Below, in pieces: positions 23,385-37,100 of a stretch of DNA of 64,000 nt. Where the stretch lies: NCBI GenBank assembly GCA_963922205.1, contig CAWUHX010000307.1, forward strand, positions 328,852-392,851, written 5' to 3'. The translations under genes and the position numbers were made by a program. The DNA comes from Romanomermis culicivorax. Its lineage: Eukaryota > Nematoda > Enoplea > Mermithida > Mermithidae. The number at the start of each line of letters is the position of its first letter. Position 1 is the stretch's first letter. Under the pieces are notes generated by a model. It worked only from the letters and a program-made list of their open reading frames with translations. It was not told the DNA's origin and did no database searches.

Positions 23385-24000
23385 TTACTTATCCGAAATG
23401 CTCTCATTTGTATTGACGCCGATTATGACGTAATACGTTGCGATAGAAAAGGTCACAATGGAGGTGGCGTTGCGTTGCTGCTGTATATCGGAAAAATTTA
23501 AAGGTTAAAGTGTCTAAGATACCCCCTGAAAAATCTCTAACCCGATATTGTAACATTTGAAGTTATTTTGACTGGTGTCAAATTTAAATGCATACTCTGT
23601 TATAGACCACCCAGATATGACATTGAATTTATTGGTAAATTTATTTTGAATTTTGTGTTTCAGATAATTCCTAATCTACCGTCTTTGAAACAGTATGGAT
23701 ATATTCATATAGAGAATTTTACCCTTCCATTTCTCAATTGTTTGACAAGAAATGGTTTTGAGCAATTTGTAACAAAACCTGCTCGTGGCCATAATTTTTT
23801 GGATTTAGTATTCTGTAATTTCCTTGGACTTGTGAATAATTGCACCACAGGGGAAAATTCTTCAACAAGCGACCATCGTAAACTGTCAATTTTAGTATCA
23901 GTGTTAGAATCAAGGATAAACTCACTTATGATGATAAATTTGATTTCCGGAAAGCTGATTATAAATCTATTCAAATATATTTGGCAAATGTTGATTGGAC
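23385..24000 (+). pseudogene. LINE endonuclease (APE-type) remnant
   Basis: Broken plus-strand reading frames. Near 23420-23500 the segment GHNGGGVALLLYI resembles the GGGVA block of non-LTR retrotransposon endonucleases. From about 23590 come CYRPPR, then ENFTLPFLNCL (equivalent to the GDFN-type block with changes), then PARGHNFLDLVF and the catalytic-type SDH in STSDHRK near 23870. This order is that of the apurinic-like endonuclease of jockey/CR1-type LINEs. The reverse transcriptase is absent; the remnant is cut at 24000 by the next MITE. Confidence 0.7.
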
Positions 24001-25673
24001 CAGGGGTTTTTACCGCACGCTTTTATCCGCACCGTGTGGAAATGACCCAAAATTTTTTCCACACACGAAAATTTTTTCCGTTCGAAGTTTAGATTATTTG
24101 AAAAATGTGTGAAATGAACGAAAATTATAGATTGCTAAGGAAATAATGTAAAGTATATGTGTTTCTAGCTCAAAAACATTATTTTAGCTTGATTAAACAA
24201 AATTAATAGTTGCTGCTGTCATTTCTGTGATTAGAGCCGATGATTTATAGATTTCAATCGATTTTCCAATTGATTCAATTTCTACATTTTGATATTCTAG
24301 AATGCTGGAAAATTAGCATTTTCGACCTTTATCTCTAAAATAATAGGTTTGCATTTTCAGTCGAAAATCGCGTAGTTTCTTAGTCACAAAATTAGTGTTC
24401 ACAAAGTTCAGAAAACTTCAAGTGAGAGAAAAAATTCATGAAGATCAATATTAAACCTCAATTTTCAACAAAATCCGAACCTAATACTGAAGATTACTAA
24501 TTGATGAATGGGATGAGGAACTTCAAATCATGAAAACCATGCACACTTAACTTCCGATGCGTCACACCAGAGAATTTTTGAACAAAGGAGCTACTGAAAT
24601 AATGGAAAATGTATTCTAGAGATAATTTGTAATACTTTCGGTTTAGATTTTTCCTAGAAAAATAATGATGGTATTAAATAAATGTGTGGAAAAAAGTGGG
24701 AAAATCAGCAAATTCGTATGAAAATTCTAATTCGTACTACAAAGTGACGAGTTTTACTCACTCTAGCAGAGACATAAGATTGATGGAAACAATCAAGGAC
24801 AACCGAGAAATCAAAGTAAATGTTGGGCACCCTGTTGATGCCAATTCGTGTGGGGAAATCGACATGCAAATCGACGACAGGGACGACCAGCGGCGCAGAC
24901 ATTTGCATAGAATGGAGCGCCACCAAAAGACCAAAAAAGATAGTGAAAATCATTCTTCACTTAATATCGTTTTTATTATATTTTTGAAATTATTGCTGGC
25001 GTCCCCAAATACAATTTTCCCAGCAACTTGTGTTTTTTATGAGTATTGCACTGTGGTATACCCACATTCTTTTTACATATTTCGCCGGACTTATTGCTTA
25101 ACATATTCGTTTGTTTATTTAGATAATCGGCGTCGACGAAGGCGGAGGGCCAGAGGCCCAGGCGCCGGCTTACATCAAGTAAGTTTTGGGAAACCCCTTT
25201 CGGGTTACACCCAAGTAAGTTTATCCCTGAGGGGATTCCTTGTCTCATCTAGGAGACTGCGGAGGTCCTTGGTAAGGCCCCCGTATTTAGAACAAAGTTT
25301 ATCTTTGTTGTTGTAGGTCTGGGGATAACCGGACTGTTGCACTAATCACCGAGGCTTAGCCAAGGTATCAGTTCTAACAGGTCAGTTCAGACCCAATCTT
25401 TTCTTACGCTTCTTAAGGAAAGACCTGCACAACATAAACTTCTTTTTGGCTGCGCTTCAGCTAAATTGTAGTTAATATTATAAATTATTTTCTTTGCTGG
25501 CGCGGAGCGCCGGAAAAATTTGAGATTTTGATCATCTAAATTGCACCAAAATGCACCTTTTTATCAATGCCAGCAGTAGAAACGCCCAAAAAAATTTCCG
25601 TTCTGTGCGGAAAATGCCCAAAAATTTTTCCGCACTGCCCAAAAAAGTCCGCACGGTGCGGAAAAAAACTTTG
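24001..25673. mobile_element. hAT-type MITE with CCGCAC/GTGCGG words
   Basis: The left end is CAGGGGTTTTTACCGCAC and the right end is GTGCGGAAAAAAACTTTG, imperfect inverted repeats. The flanks are GATTGGAC (23993-24000) and AATTGGAC (25674-25681), an 8-bp duplication with one difference. The interior has a GC-richer island at about 25130-25440 with short hairpins and two AAGTAAGT words, which I do not recognise. A hairpin word is at 25499-25511. A frame of 210 codons at 24684-25316 shows no known domain. Confidence 0.7.
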
Positions 25674-25681
25674 AATTGGAC

Positions 25682-26640
25682 CAGTGTTTTTTTCTGCATC
25701 CGGTTTTTAGCCGGTTAGCTGATGCACATTATTCAAGCCTGAACATCATTAAGCCGGAGAAGTCAAATTCTAAATCATGAAATAAGTGTTAAAAAAATTC
25801 ATATTCCAACGTTTTAGAGTATTAAAATCCAAAAAATTTTCCGGCGCTTCGTGCCGGGAGGAAGAATGATACAAATGTAGTCTATGATTCTTCATTTGGC
25901 TAAGCACATATATGTCAGCGGTTGGATTTCTTAGCAATTTAGGTTTTCCTCGCTTTGTCTTTTTGTCACTAATAACTTTGATACCTTCATTCTTAGTAAA
26001 TTACTGACTGCAAAAGCATTAATATGTTCTGGAAAGCTCAAAATGCGTCAATAACGCACGTGGTTGAATTTCTAAAAGAAAAAACGACAGGGCGAAAATA
26101 TTGAAAAAAAATTTAACCTATTTCGACAAATGGCGAAAGGATCTCCTCGAAAAAACAGTGGTTTTCCAGCCGAATTTCGGTTTTCCTATAGTTAGAGATT
26201 TTTTGAGGGCTTTTGTTTAACAAGCCATTTTCAGCAAAAATAAGTGGTGCAAAAATAATGGCAGTGGTCAGCTCGTCCATTTTACTATATTTGATAATTT
26301 TCAACTTTTTCTCGTTTTTAAAATTTTTAAATTAATTTCTTTTTACTACTGTTTATGTTTTCTGTTGATTTTTTTGTTAGTTTTTTCATTTCACGATCAT
26401 TTTTTTGTATTTTTTGGCATCTCCAAATTTAGTAGTTTTTTCTGTGTTTTTGTGCTTTACCTTAACCTTTTACCAACTTTGACTATTTTTCCTTTATAGG
26501 TTTTGTCTATCCCTTTTTGTCTATTATTTGTCTTTTTGTCTAGTTAATTCTCAAGTTTAGGCTTCGGGGTTGAGCGGAGCGGAGTCACGCAGGCGTCTTA
26601 CCGTTAAGCGTCTTCGAAACTACTTCCATGGACCATACTG
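25682..26640. repeat. Left end of a further hAT-like MITE plus AT-rich DNA
   Basis: CAGTGTTTTTTTCTGCATCC begins exactly at the target duplication of the previous element. The hairpin word is at 25841-25857. No matching right end was found. From 26290 to 26560 the DNA is T-rich with no recognised gene. Confidence 0.4.
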
Positions 26641-26686
26641 ATTGCGGCCAGGATGTACAGCTTTCACTTTACATTTTGATCTTTAC

Positions 26687-27102
26687 ACCACTTGTAACGG
26701 AAGCTGGAGGTCCGGTGGGAGGTGTGGCGACTTTTTTGGGGCCGAGGGTCACCGATTCTCTAAAATGTTAGGGGGGTCTCGGAAGAGAAAAAGAGCTCGA
26801 TTTTTTCGACAAAAATTCGGAAATGGTTCGAAAAATAGTATTTTTTGTCCAAAAGACCGTAAAAAATGTATTTGCGGCGCGAAGCCCCTAGAAAATTGAC
26901 ATTTTCGACAATTTTTCGTTCAAAAATGATCATTGTTCACCGAAAATTGATATTTTCCAATATGTTTCCGACTAAAAGAATGGTTTACCATATAGCTGGC
27001 CATAGGATTGGCAAATCTTGTGAGGGATCACCATATGGCTAGTCCTATGGCCAACAATTTCTGGAGGGTTCCTACGACATTTCTCCACAATTACATAACG
27101 TA
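26687..27102. mobile_element. Diverged copy of the CATACATGTAA MITE family
   Basis: The interior matches the copies at 37933-38346 and 42311-42676: TTGTAACGG at the left, a G-rich segment, a degenerate hairpin near 26874, and ACCATAT and CCATATGGCTAG words toward the right. The ends are decayed and no target duplication is evident, so the limits are approximate. Confidence 0.5.
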
Positions 27103-27841
27103 CTATGTTTAAATAAACCAAAAATAAAATGTGAACGAAAATGCTGTGCATGCTTAAAAAGGCATATATGTAGCCTTTACAGTTGACCAAAATTGAATTT
27201 ATAAAGTTTAGAACGGAAGATTTTAGTGTTTCTAAATGTGATTATTGATTCAGGAAATTCGTTTCAGAAATGGCCCTTTTCGTAAAGAAATATTTCTTAG
27301 TATCAGTCATCGAAATATCAACTTTAACTTCAAATTGTGGCTAGATCGAGTCTGGGAATGTATAATGGTACAAGAATCGCCTTATTTTTATGCTTCTCAA
27401 AATTTATGTTCGGTTATTCTATCGAGTAACACATGTGTCATTTTTCTACAAAATCATATATGTAAATCACTGAAAACTTCAGGTATGAAGTGTAGCATGC
27501 CTCCACGCTTACCGCCATAGCGTAGTTTGGTACGTTATAGTACTTTTTTGATTCAAAACAGCGTTAAATTTTCAGGTTATCAAAGTGAAGTGACGACTGT
27601 CTTAGGTCCAGCCTCAAGAAGTATATGCTAACACGAGGATGCACTAAAATTCGATAGAATTCTGTTGACCTCATTTTTTTATAATGTCTCCTCATTACTT
27701 TATACTTGCTTTCTCTTTAAATTTCATTTTTACAATATATAGTTTGGTGTTTGCTTGCATTATCTTTGCGACTTCGATTCAACCATGATTCATCGAAGCC
27801 AATAATGTTTAGTATTACTAATTAACCTTCCTGGTCGAAAA
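27103..27841 (+). other. Upstream flank of EXOC2
   Basis: AT-rich DNA between a MITE and the first coding exon of EXOC2. It should contain the promoter and 5' UTR, but I see no convincing TATA box or upstream exon. No other gene is visible. Confidence 0.35.
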
Positions 27842-28198
27842 ATGACCGACCGGCAACAAATGGCTGAATCACCTATTGTCACGGGTATTTCCCCCAAAGA
27901 TGGTATCCCAGGCACACAAATAACGATTCGTGGCGAAAATTTAGGTCTATCGCAAAACGATTTGGTCGGTAGGCTACTTCATTATCTTTTGTGGTTCTTC
28001 ATTCTATATTACAATTTCTTTTAGGGGTCAATATTTGCGGCTCCGACTGTATTCTGAGCGCTCGGTGGGAATCGTCTAGGAAAATTGTGGCCAGGGTTAA
28101 TCAGTTGAAAGCCGGTTTGGGGGACGTTATCGTGACGACCAGGTCAGGCGGAAAAGGAACGTGTACAGTGCAATTTCGGTTGTTCAATGTTCAGATAG
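27842..28198 (+). CDS. EXOC2: EXOC2 exons 1-2: IPT/TIG Ral-binding domain
   Basis: Exon 1 (27842-27968) and exon 2 (28025-28198) are separated by a 56-bp intron (donor GTAGGC, acceptor TTTTAG). Together they encode about 100 residues that follow the Sec5 IPT fold throughout. Thr14 (in IVTGISP) and Arg30 (in TIRGEN) occupy the positions of the Thr and Arg that contact Ral in the mammalian protein, so Ral binding is probably kept. The second exon holds NICGSDC and the [10 protein letters not shown] strand. Confidence 0.92.
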
Positions 28199-31100
28199 GT
28201 GATTCGCTAAATGTTTTCTGTCGGAACAGCTCCTTAAGATGCGGTTATTCGAGAAAGTTCCAACCGCCTACAATCCACTTAACCACACTGAAAACGATCT
28301 TTGATGATTACAAGCCTTGAATAACTTAAAAAATTAAATGTCCCTCACATATTTCGAGTAGTTTCTGACGTAAAACAATATTCATTTCGTCTGAAAATTC
28401 AAATTAAGCAGGTCACGATGCCTCCGATTTTCTTCAAGAATTGTATTCTCGAAAAAAGTTAGAGTGAAACAGTTAATGCAAAAGGTCAATTTGGGAAATT
28501 TTATAATTTTACATCGCCGAGAACGACCATTATACTTATATGCATTGAAGTTTAGTAGCATTTAACACGTTTAGGATATTTTGACAAATTCAAAGACAGA
28601 AAGTTAAAGTTTGTTTCATGATTGATTAGGTCACACGCAATTTTGGGCTGTCAACGTCGTATACCTGAACCCAACCATGCATATATACACTTTCAATAAA
28701 TGCATCGGGAAGATATCATCTTGTGAGCTAAGTTTACATCAATGCATGTCATTTTTTTGTGGAGAGCTTGTCTTGACTATGTTATGGTTATTTATGCCAG
28801 ATGTCGGTCGCAAAACACCAAAAATATGAGTCAAAATATAGAATATGAACATGCATATTAAAAATACGAAAACACCATCCATTTTTCTTTTGCCTCACTG
28901 AAAGAACAAGGAGAAAATACTGTTGTTCTTGTTCGATTTTTAACCGGTTTTGTCTAAGAAAACCTAAACGGAGAAAGCTTAAGCGGCCAAAATCCTCCGA
29001 TGATAGTAACTGTGCTCCTGTCAAAAAAGTGCAAGCAAAGCAGTAGTCAGCAGTAAGTCAATGGGCATCCGCTAGGCCCGTTAGGGGTAATACCCCTACC
29101 ATATCTACCCCCGCGATGCACAAATATGTTGTCTGTCATTTAGAATGAAAATTTATAAAATACAAGCCTGAATTTTTGGGTGTCTTTGATTTTAGAACCT
29201 GGAAAAGCTTTTTTTCACCAGTTGTTGTCAACAAAAGCTCTTTGCACTTTTTACAAAGATAGCAAAAAATCTTTGAATGAATGCCAAAAACGTTTGTCTC
29301 GTACAAAAAAAAACAGTTTTGTTCTCCAACTAACTTTTCCAATTTCACTTACCAAAATCAGTTATGCAGCACATTTTAAAACTGTGGACGCTCTAATTTT
29401 TTTAAAGAAACCATTGAATCATTTCCATAAAATTAGCATACTCAGTATGACATTTGCTAAAATTTCGTGTACCCCAGTAAGTCATTTTTCTCCCATTTCA
29501 GTCGATCGGTAAGTCATTTTTACCAGAGTAGAATTCCAAACCTAGGACCGGAGTAATGCCCACATATCGCCCTATTGGGTAGTCTGGTTTCATTGTGGAA
29601 AGGATAAGGTGAAAAGTCTACAACCAACTAAAATATGGTGACATTTTATATCTACTGGCCTGGCGTCATACATTAAAGCCGAATATTGGATAATAGCCTT
29701 TTCATAAACCTTTAAATGATAGGACCTCTCTCTGATAAATTTAGCTTTTTGAGCATAATGTATGGCCTTCTTGCGGTGAGTGGCCTTTGTTCGTGATCGT
29801 ATAACATGGAAACCAAAACAATATGAAGAGAAATGACGAATAAAAGCAGGTTTGCTATAGTTTGCTAGAAACTAAAAAATAAACTATCTGCCTGTAGTTT
29901 ACATTTAAAAAAAAGTTGTAGAAAAGCAAATGCATGCACCAAAACAACGTTTTACAAAGTGCGCCTTGAATTTTGAGCAGCGCTGTATCTTGTTTATCAT
30001 CTAAGTTGGGGACTGTCTATTCACATTACATAAAAATTCAAATTCAAAATAGGTGTGCAAATATTTTATCATTTTTTCAGGTAAAGATAATCTTAAATGA
30101 ATCAAAAATTTGGTTTTTGTTTTTTTTCAATCTTCTTTAAATTTTATTGTAAAATATGTGTCGTTCGTGGGCCACCAAGTCCCGGTTGTTTCTTATATTG
30201 TTAATTGTCTGAAATTAAAAAAACGTAATTTTGTCCGGTATGAAACTCGAAATGCCTATGAGTATGCCTGCCAATTAAGATTACTTTCGAAGACAGTTAA
30301 ACATCAAAGAATACTAAACCTAGAGGTAGGAACGTGCCATCTACTCTATAGCCTTTACATTGTGCAGAAAGGAAAAAAGAAACAAAGCAAAAGAATACAA
30401 ACAGAAAGAAAAAGAATAAAGAAAAAAGAAGGTATGGTCATCCCTAATAATTTCTCTGGTTAGTTTCCAACCTCATCTTCTCAGTAGACCAGCTCGATGC
30501 AACTCGATACCAGACGACCGCAGTAGATGGGTCGAGTTCCAGCATCAGATTATGTCTTTTGCGAACAGTTTCAACATTATTAAAAAGGGGGAAAATATTA
30601 TAAAAAGGACAGCATGTTATCATGGAATAAACCAATGAAGGAACCAACAAACCATCTAGCTAACACTCAAGCCTAGCCGGTGCCTGAGGAGCTAATGGGC
30701 TTTATCCAGATATGGCGAATCCATATTTGGTTTTCTGACCCTAGGTTGATTTCAAATTTTCTTATCATGTTGCTTCATTGGTAGGTTGCAACTTACACGA
30801 AGAAGGCATGTCAGATGCCTCTAGTAGGTTAGTTGGATTGCGCTTCAATTTTAATTTATAGACGATTCCATGATTCTTATCCTCATAAACTATTCAAAAA
30901 ATTATACAATCCATGTGAAATTTATTATCCATCACATTCAAATAATCATATAAATGTATCACTGAACTGAATGTTGCTTGCAATCTTTCTAAGGCCCTCT
31001 ACAAGAAAGTGCCGTTTGGGTTGATGAATCCAGGACTGTACCAGCCTTACAGCGAGAGTCGAATAACGCTTCTAACTTGGTCGACGACGATCCCTTGCAG

Positions 31101-34100
31101 CTTTCTTATCACACTAAGAAGTGAAGTGGTGCAAGGCTTATAAATCGTTAAAGTTACTATATTCAATATTCGGTTTAATTTTTAGCCAAAAGTTGCCAGA
31201 CGCGACTTTAGTCGATTTGTATCCTGACGGATCGTCGAACATACGATTAGAAAATTTCGTTCCGGCATGGTTTCTATTAGATAATTATCCGAACGCATCG
31301 TAAATTATTTTAAATTATTAATTTTTTATTACGTCAGTGAGAAAAATTTGGTTTGTTTAGACTCGAAGAATTGAAAACGGGTCTCGTTAATGCCCAACGA
31401 CAGTCGAGTTCAATGGGTCGAGAAGGACCTCGAGATTTCTTGAAATCGAATCTGTCCTCATTCGTTCGTTGCGTTAATGCTTTGAGTGGTACTGAAACTC
31501 ATTTTCTTATCCATGCCCAAATTTTTTAAAAACGAATCAGAACTTGATCTATTTTGATTGTACTGTACGTTTTTCAAAAATCTTGAATTTCCATCGTGAA
31601 AACAGTTTGAATTCAAAAATCTATATGATCATGAAAGATCTCACTCCATTTCTTAAGCTTGCTTTTTCGGAAAAGTTTTTTTAGAGTTAAAAAGCAAATT
31701 GGACATCGACGCCCAAAATCCTCAACATTGGCCGTTATGTTCGAAAGTCGATTTGCAGGTAAACAGTAGCGCTTTGCAAGCCAATAAGCTTTTCGCCGAC
31801 GTTTTGGAACGTAAGGAACGAGCCGACGCCGCACGTAACGCTCTATCAGTCCTACAACGCTTCAAATTTTTGTTTTTTTTGCCGCGAAATATCGAAGCGC
31901 ATATGGATAAAGTAAGGTTCGGTTAGAGTTCTTGTAACAGATTTTCTACTCATGCTTTTAATTTTTTTGAATGTATGCACATTGGGCATGTTACGCGTAC
32001 CCTGAACCGGACATAAAATGAACCATATTCATTTTTCAGGATCCGGAACCGATTGATTTTTAGTTTGGTTCTTTTTATTTTACGTGAACATATAAACTGA
32101 TGATGTCTAAATAATTCTTCAATTTAAAATATGTTTTAACGACAGGGTTAAGTTCATATCAATTTTTACTGTCGAAAAGTAAATGTTCAAATTTCAATTA
32201 AACTTCAATGATGAAAGTTTTTCGGTAGTTTCACATTTCAAGCGTTTTAATTGTGACTTGAATATCAGCGCTGCGCTAAAAATTCGTTCAGAGGGCAGGC
32301 ATTTATTGCCTTCAGAATATTTATGCCGCTATCTCTCAGTACAGTGAAAATCGGAAAATATAGAAATCTTTTTTTTGGACTGAAAATGCTGTAGATTACA
32401 TACAAACATTATTCTTTTTGATTTTTCAATTTTCGAGTTTTGTTCAAATTTTAGTGCTATGTTTTCTTTACCGATAAGTGGCCCTTTCAAAACATGCATT
32501 TCTCTTTGAAAATCATGCTTGATTAAATAGACTGTCTAGCTGGAACACATTATGGCTTGATAAATTAGTTGAAGGATTCATGAATCGAGCAGCGCTCCAA
32601 CTGTGCTTCACCAGTTACTTGTCAATGAAATTTGCGTGCCATTATTTTCATCCATTTCGGATGACAATAATTCTTTCATTTCACTTCTGTAAGTTAAGCG
32701 TTTTAAACTTGTAATTCATTTAATTCGAAAAAATTCTGACTGATTGTCTGTCCAAGTTTTGTATAGATTATTTATCCCCGCCTGCATTAATATAAAATCC
32801 AGGGGCCGGTTGCAATAGCTAATGCTGAGGATCATCGCGAGCTCAGTATTAAGTAATTAATGCTGATCTCAGCCTTCCTGAGAAAACATTACCATTCTAT
32901 GTGATGGATGCAACATGTTTTGCGGAAGAGTTTAAAAAATTGGCGGAAAAAGTGTATCGATTTATAATTTATTTTAACCAATTTGAAATTGGAATAAAAT
33001 GAAATGAAAAAATTAGGAATAAATTAGAATGAGAAGTGAAAACTAAGATTAATTAAGAAATTAAATTCGTAGTTAGAAATGAAATAAATGAAAATTAAAA
33101 TTATAAATGGAATAATGAAATGAGAAAACATAGAATGAATTATGCATCAGAATATCCTTTTTTGACAAATTCTTAAGAAATCAACAAATGACGATGCGAA
33201 TTTGTGGGGCTAAAGGCCGATGTATAGTAATCCGTAATCCTGATCCTTTATCCTGAGTTCCTGACCCGATAAGGATCAGGAAAGGATAGGACCAGGTAAA
33301 GTCGTCCTTAACGTCCCTAAATTTAAGGATCGGGACGACTACATGACAATTATTTTACAGTAAGATTAGATATTGAGATGCGGAAGTTGTATGAACAAAG
33401 ACGACCAGACAGTAGACTTTATACATTTTATTGACCTTGTATATTATTCTGATTATTTTTTGTTTTCGTTCACGTTGCTCATGTTTACATACATGCGTTT
33501 ACATTATTTTGTTTACGGCGTTTTTTGTTTATTTGTCATATTTTAATTCCGCCCTAATTAATTTTTTTAATTTTAAATTTTAAAAATTTAAAATTTTAAA
33601 ATTTTTAGTTTTGAATTTTAAAATTTTTAGTTTTGAATTTTTAATTTTTAAATTTTTAAATTTTAAATTTTTTAATTTGAAATTTTTTAATTTGAAATTT
33701 TTTAATTTGGAATTTTAAAATTTTTTAGTTTTAAATTTTATTTTTTTTTAAATGTAACGATCAGATTTTGTGAAGCACTTTACTTTATCCAATTACGGAC
33801 GTTACAGCGGACAAAAAGGGGCATGGGGCGTGTAATATGGGGCGATACGGGTAATAATAATCGATGGCTGCTTTGAGACGTCAACACGACAAAGGGGAAC
33901 GCGGCGAGTACAACAACCACTTAACTGCTTCTGAATAAAAAGGATGCTTGCTTGCAATACAAAAACACTTGCAAATGAATTGGGCGCGGAGGTCGAAAAA
34001 TGGAGAATTACAACAATAATAAAATCACGCTTTGCTTCTCTTTAAATATGACGTTTTTGGCTACTCCCTGGGTGTCGCGGGAGGTCGTGCTTCTGTCCAT

Positions 34101-37100
34101 CTTCTTCCGCCAATCGTTGCTTCCTGCTTTACTATTCCTGCTTATTTAGTCACGCCCTTCAATGCTTTTCTAGTACGGCATGCTTTTCATGTCTTGCTTG
34201 CTTCCTACAGTGGGCTTAGCCATACCTCTGTGCTTCTGTGCATGCTTCCTGTATCTGTTTCTCTGAATACACATGTTTTGTGGGACCGTCGCTACCGTTG
34301 CACTTGAGACTACTGTCTGGCGGGGCTTTTACTTATTTTACTGTGTGCAGGTGTTGTTTACTATTTATATGGGGGATTACGGTAGCTGTGGAATGTGTGG
34401 TTTAGTGTAGGTTCTAGGGGACCAGCTGCCGTTTGTGCAAATTAATTGGGGCATCTTAATTGGGCTACCGGGGTCTGAATGGATCAAAATAAAGTACTTC
34501 ACGTAATTTTACAGGAATGTTTGGGTGTGAATCCCCGACACCCTTGAGACGATAAAATATGAAAATGAAATAACATTCAATAAATGTCTATCACATACAG
34601 TATGTTATATATTTACAGTACTGCGTTAGCAGGTACGTTACATAAATTTCTTTACATGAAATTTTGAAATTTTCTAATTTTAAATTTTTAATTTCAAATG
34701 TTTAATTTTAAATTTTTAAATTTTGAATTTTTAAATTTTTAAATTTTAAATTCTCTAATTTAAAAAGTTTTCAATTTAAAATGTTAAAATTTTATAATTT
34801 TAAATTTTATATATTTTAATTTTAAATTCTTTTAAATTAATAAAGTTTTATATTAAAATTAATTAATTTTTTAGAAGTTTAATTTTTTAATAAATAAAAA
34901 CGCTGGAATCAATCAACAAAAGCCGCAAATCTGCCGTTTTGTTGTAAACAAACATGGCTGCAGCATTACAATGCGCTGTAGTCGCAAAGTATTTCACTTG
35001 CGTCAAGTGTGCATATTTCAGCGAAAAACGTGAAAAATCTATTTATTAGGTGACTACTCTATCTTATCTGGTAGCAAATTCTTAGTTTTTGCTAATTTCA
35101 CTTCATTTTACATTCCAATTACTGGAAAATGTAACTAGGATTATGCGCAGGCTAAAGCCGTTACGCATTTGATGAGTATTTACTGTAGCGTGTAGCTTTC
35201 CCGATTCTTAAAAAGTACGGAAGGCATGTACTTTGTTCCCGACGTCAGGAGAGCCGATCCTTTCCCGATCAGGAAGACATCGGGAACACCTTTCCTTATC
35301 AGGTCGGGAACGCTATCCCGATCCTGATTTCAGGATTACGGATTGCGTCAGGATCGAAAATTTAGGGAACGAGCTTTCCTGACTCAGGAAAGGCCATTTT
35401 TTAAGGATCAGGACGGCTATACATCGGCCTTAATTCGTTTTAAAAACGATTCTATAAATTCATATTTACAATAACTATAGTCTGATTTTCTTTTCCTCAT
35501 TTTCTTATAATTCATTTAGAAAATTAAACATGAATAAATGGAATATTTTATATTTTAGTAATTTTCTGCTAAACGGCATGTCATAGTGCTGAAAACTTTC
35601 CAACCAGCTGAACTAGCTCTGACAATTTTTCGCGAAAAGGTTTCACGAAAAGTTAGTGTTCGCGATTTGTCCACTTAGAAGCATTATATTAAAAAACGGA
35701 CTATAGATTCATATTTACAAGAACTTGATTTCGGTTGTCTGTAATCAGGATTTAGAATCGTCTTGAATCCCTACATTCTAGGAAACTCAGGAGACAGACA
35801 GAGGAAATTCAAATTAGGCAGATTAGCTAGGAAACACTAGCGCTCCACTTTTATTACTGTAGAAAGCTCTATTTATTGAACACAATTTCTCGTACCTCAT
35901 GATTCTTGATGCATTTGACGTTTAGTCGAAGACACAAGTCCATTACAAAGTGCGTAGATAACAACGTTATTGGACCCAACCCATGACGTTTAAGCTACCC
36001 AACCCAACCCATGACGTTTAAGTCTTGTGTACAAATGAAACCGACATCGCGATCAGAATTAGACTAAAAAATTTAGTGCAATCGCACCACTCGAGCTCGT
36101 GCGGTTATCTCGCGCTTGAGATAATCGCAACCTCTGGATCATCCCGGGGTTATTGCAACTGCTGATCGTGAGTTCGCAATTTTTTTGCTCGAAATAATCG
36201 CGAGTTTGGACGGACTTGAACCCGAATATTGCAACCGACCCCAGATCTTCAAGAAAATTGTAGTTCAAATCGTATAAGGCTATTATTTCTGTGACTTTTT
36301 GATCGTAATGTCATCTTTTTGGCATATCTGTACCGTAGATGTTGCAGAAATTAGAATTGGACGGAGATTCTCTTCTGAAATTTCTTAAAAATTAGTCATG
36401 CATTCCCCGTCCACAAGAAGGGAACTAAGAGTGCTAACTTCAACACGTGTTGTCGTTAACGCGTGTTAGTTAACTCGTGTTAATCGTTAGCACCGCTTAA
36501 CTTTAACTCGTATACAAAAGGTCGACTTAAGCGCCGCTTAGTTAACTCGCGTTAAACTCATGTTGAACATTTTAACACGACTTGAAATCACTTGACTAGT
36601 TTTAATTTCCTGTTAAAAGATGAAAAACTGGCATTTCATTCACCCAACCTGCATCTTCGTACATAAATAATTCTCCATTCCATGGCATAAAGTTTGATGA
36701 ATTAGGCAAATTTTATGTTATTTTAATTTTTAATTTTTTGTATTTGTTATTAAATTCTATTTTTAAAATAGCATGTATTATTTTACTACATTGGAGAAAT
36801 TTTTGAATTTTTTCGGCTGTCTGATTTATCTTCGGTTTTGACGTTATTCTTGTTTGGTTAACTACAAAATATCACACATTTAGTGATAAATTTTTAACTA
36901 AAATGTCGTTTGAAAAATAATTTTTGCAATAGAAGGAGTTTTCCAAGAAAATTGAATTCTGCTTTTTACAACTTACGAAAATCACGCATAAGAAAAAGGT
37001 AACAAAAAGTACTTCAATCTTGAACTAACATAAACCATGCTTACACTCCGATGAATTTTGCATCCGGATTAAGAGCTCAATTATCGGGTCCTCCATAAGC

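Larger units (their letters stand above)
32812..36242. mobile_element. TIR element with GGGGCCGGTTGCAATA ends, outer shell in EXOC2 intron 6
   Basis: GGGGCCGGTTGCAATA at the left and TATTGCAACCGACCCC at the right form a 16-bp inverted repeat with one mismatch. Right-hand subterminal DNA repeats GCAATCGCA and ATAATCGCGA-type words. No clear target duplication was found. It contains the MITE 33214-35430, which contains a solo LTR. No transposase is visible. Confidence 0.6.

Noticed and set aside
24684-25316. 210-codon plus-strand frame
   Set aside because: It lies inside a hAT-type MITE, has no known domain and its Arg-rich end comes from a GC-rich island; coding is not supported.
25300-25400. 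Possible snRNA (a segment near CACCGAGGCTTAGCC looked U2-like)
   Set aside because: The conserved branch-recognition and Sm-site elements are not in the right places; resemblance is superficial.
30110-30463. 117-codon frame in EXOC2 intron 2
   Set aside because: Low-complexity Lys-rich end, no recognised domain and no supporting splice pattern.
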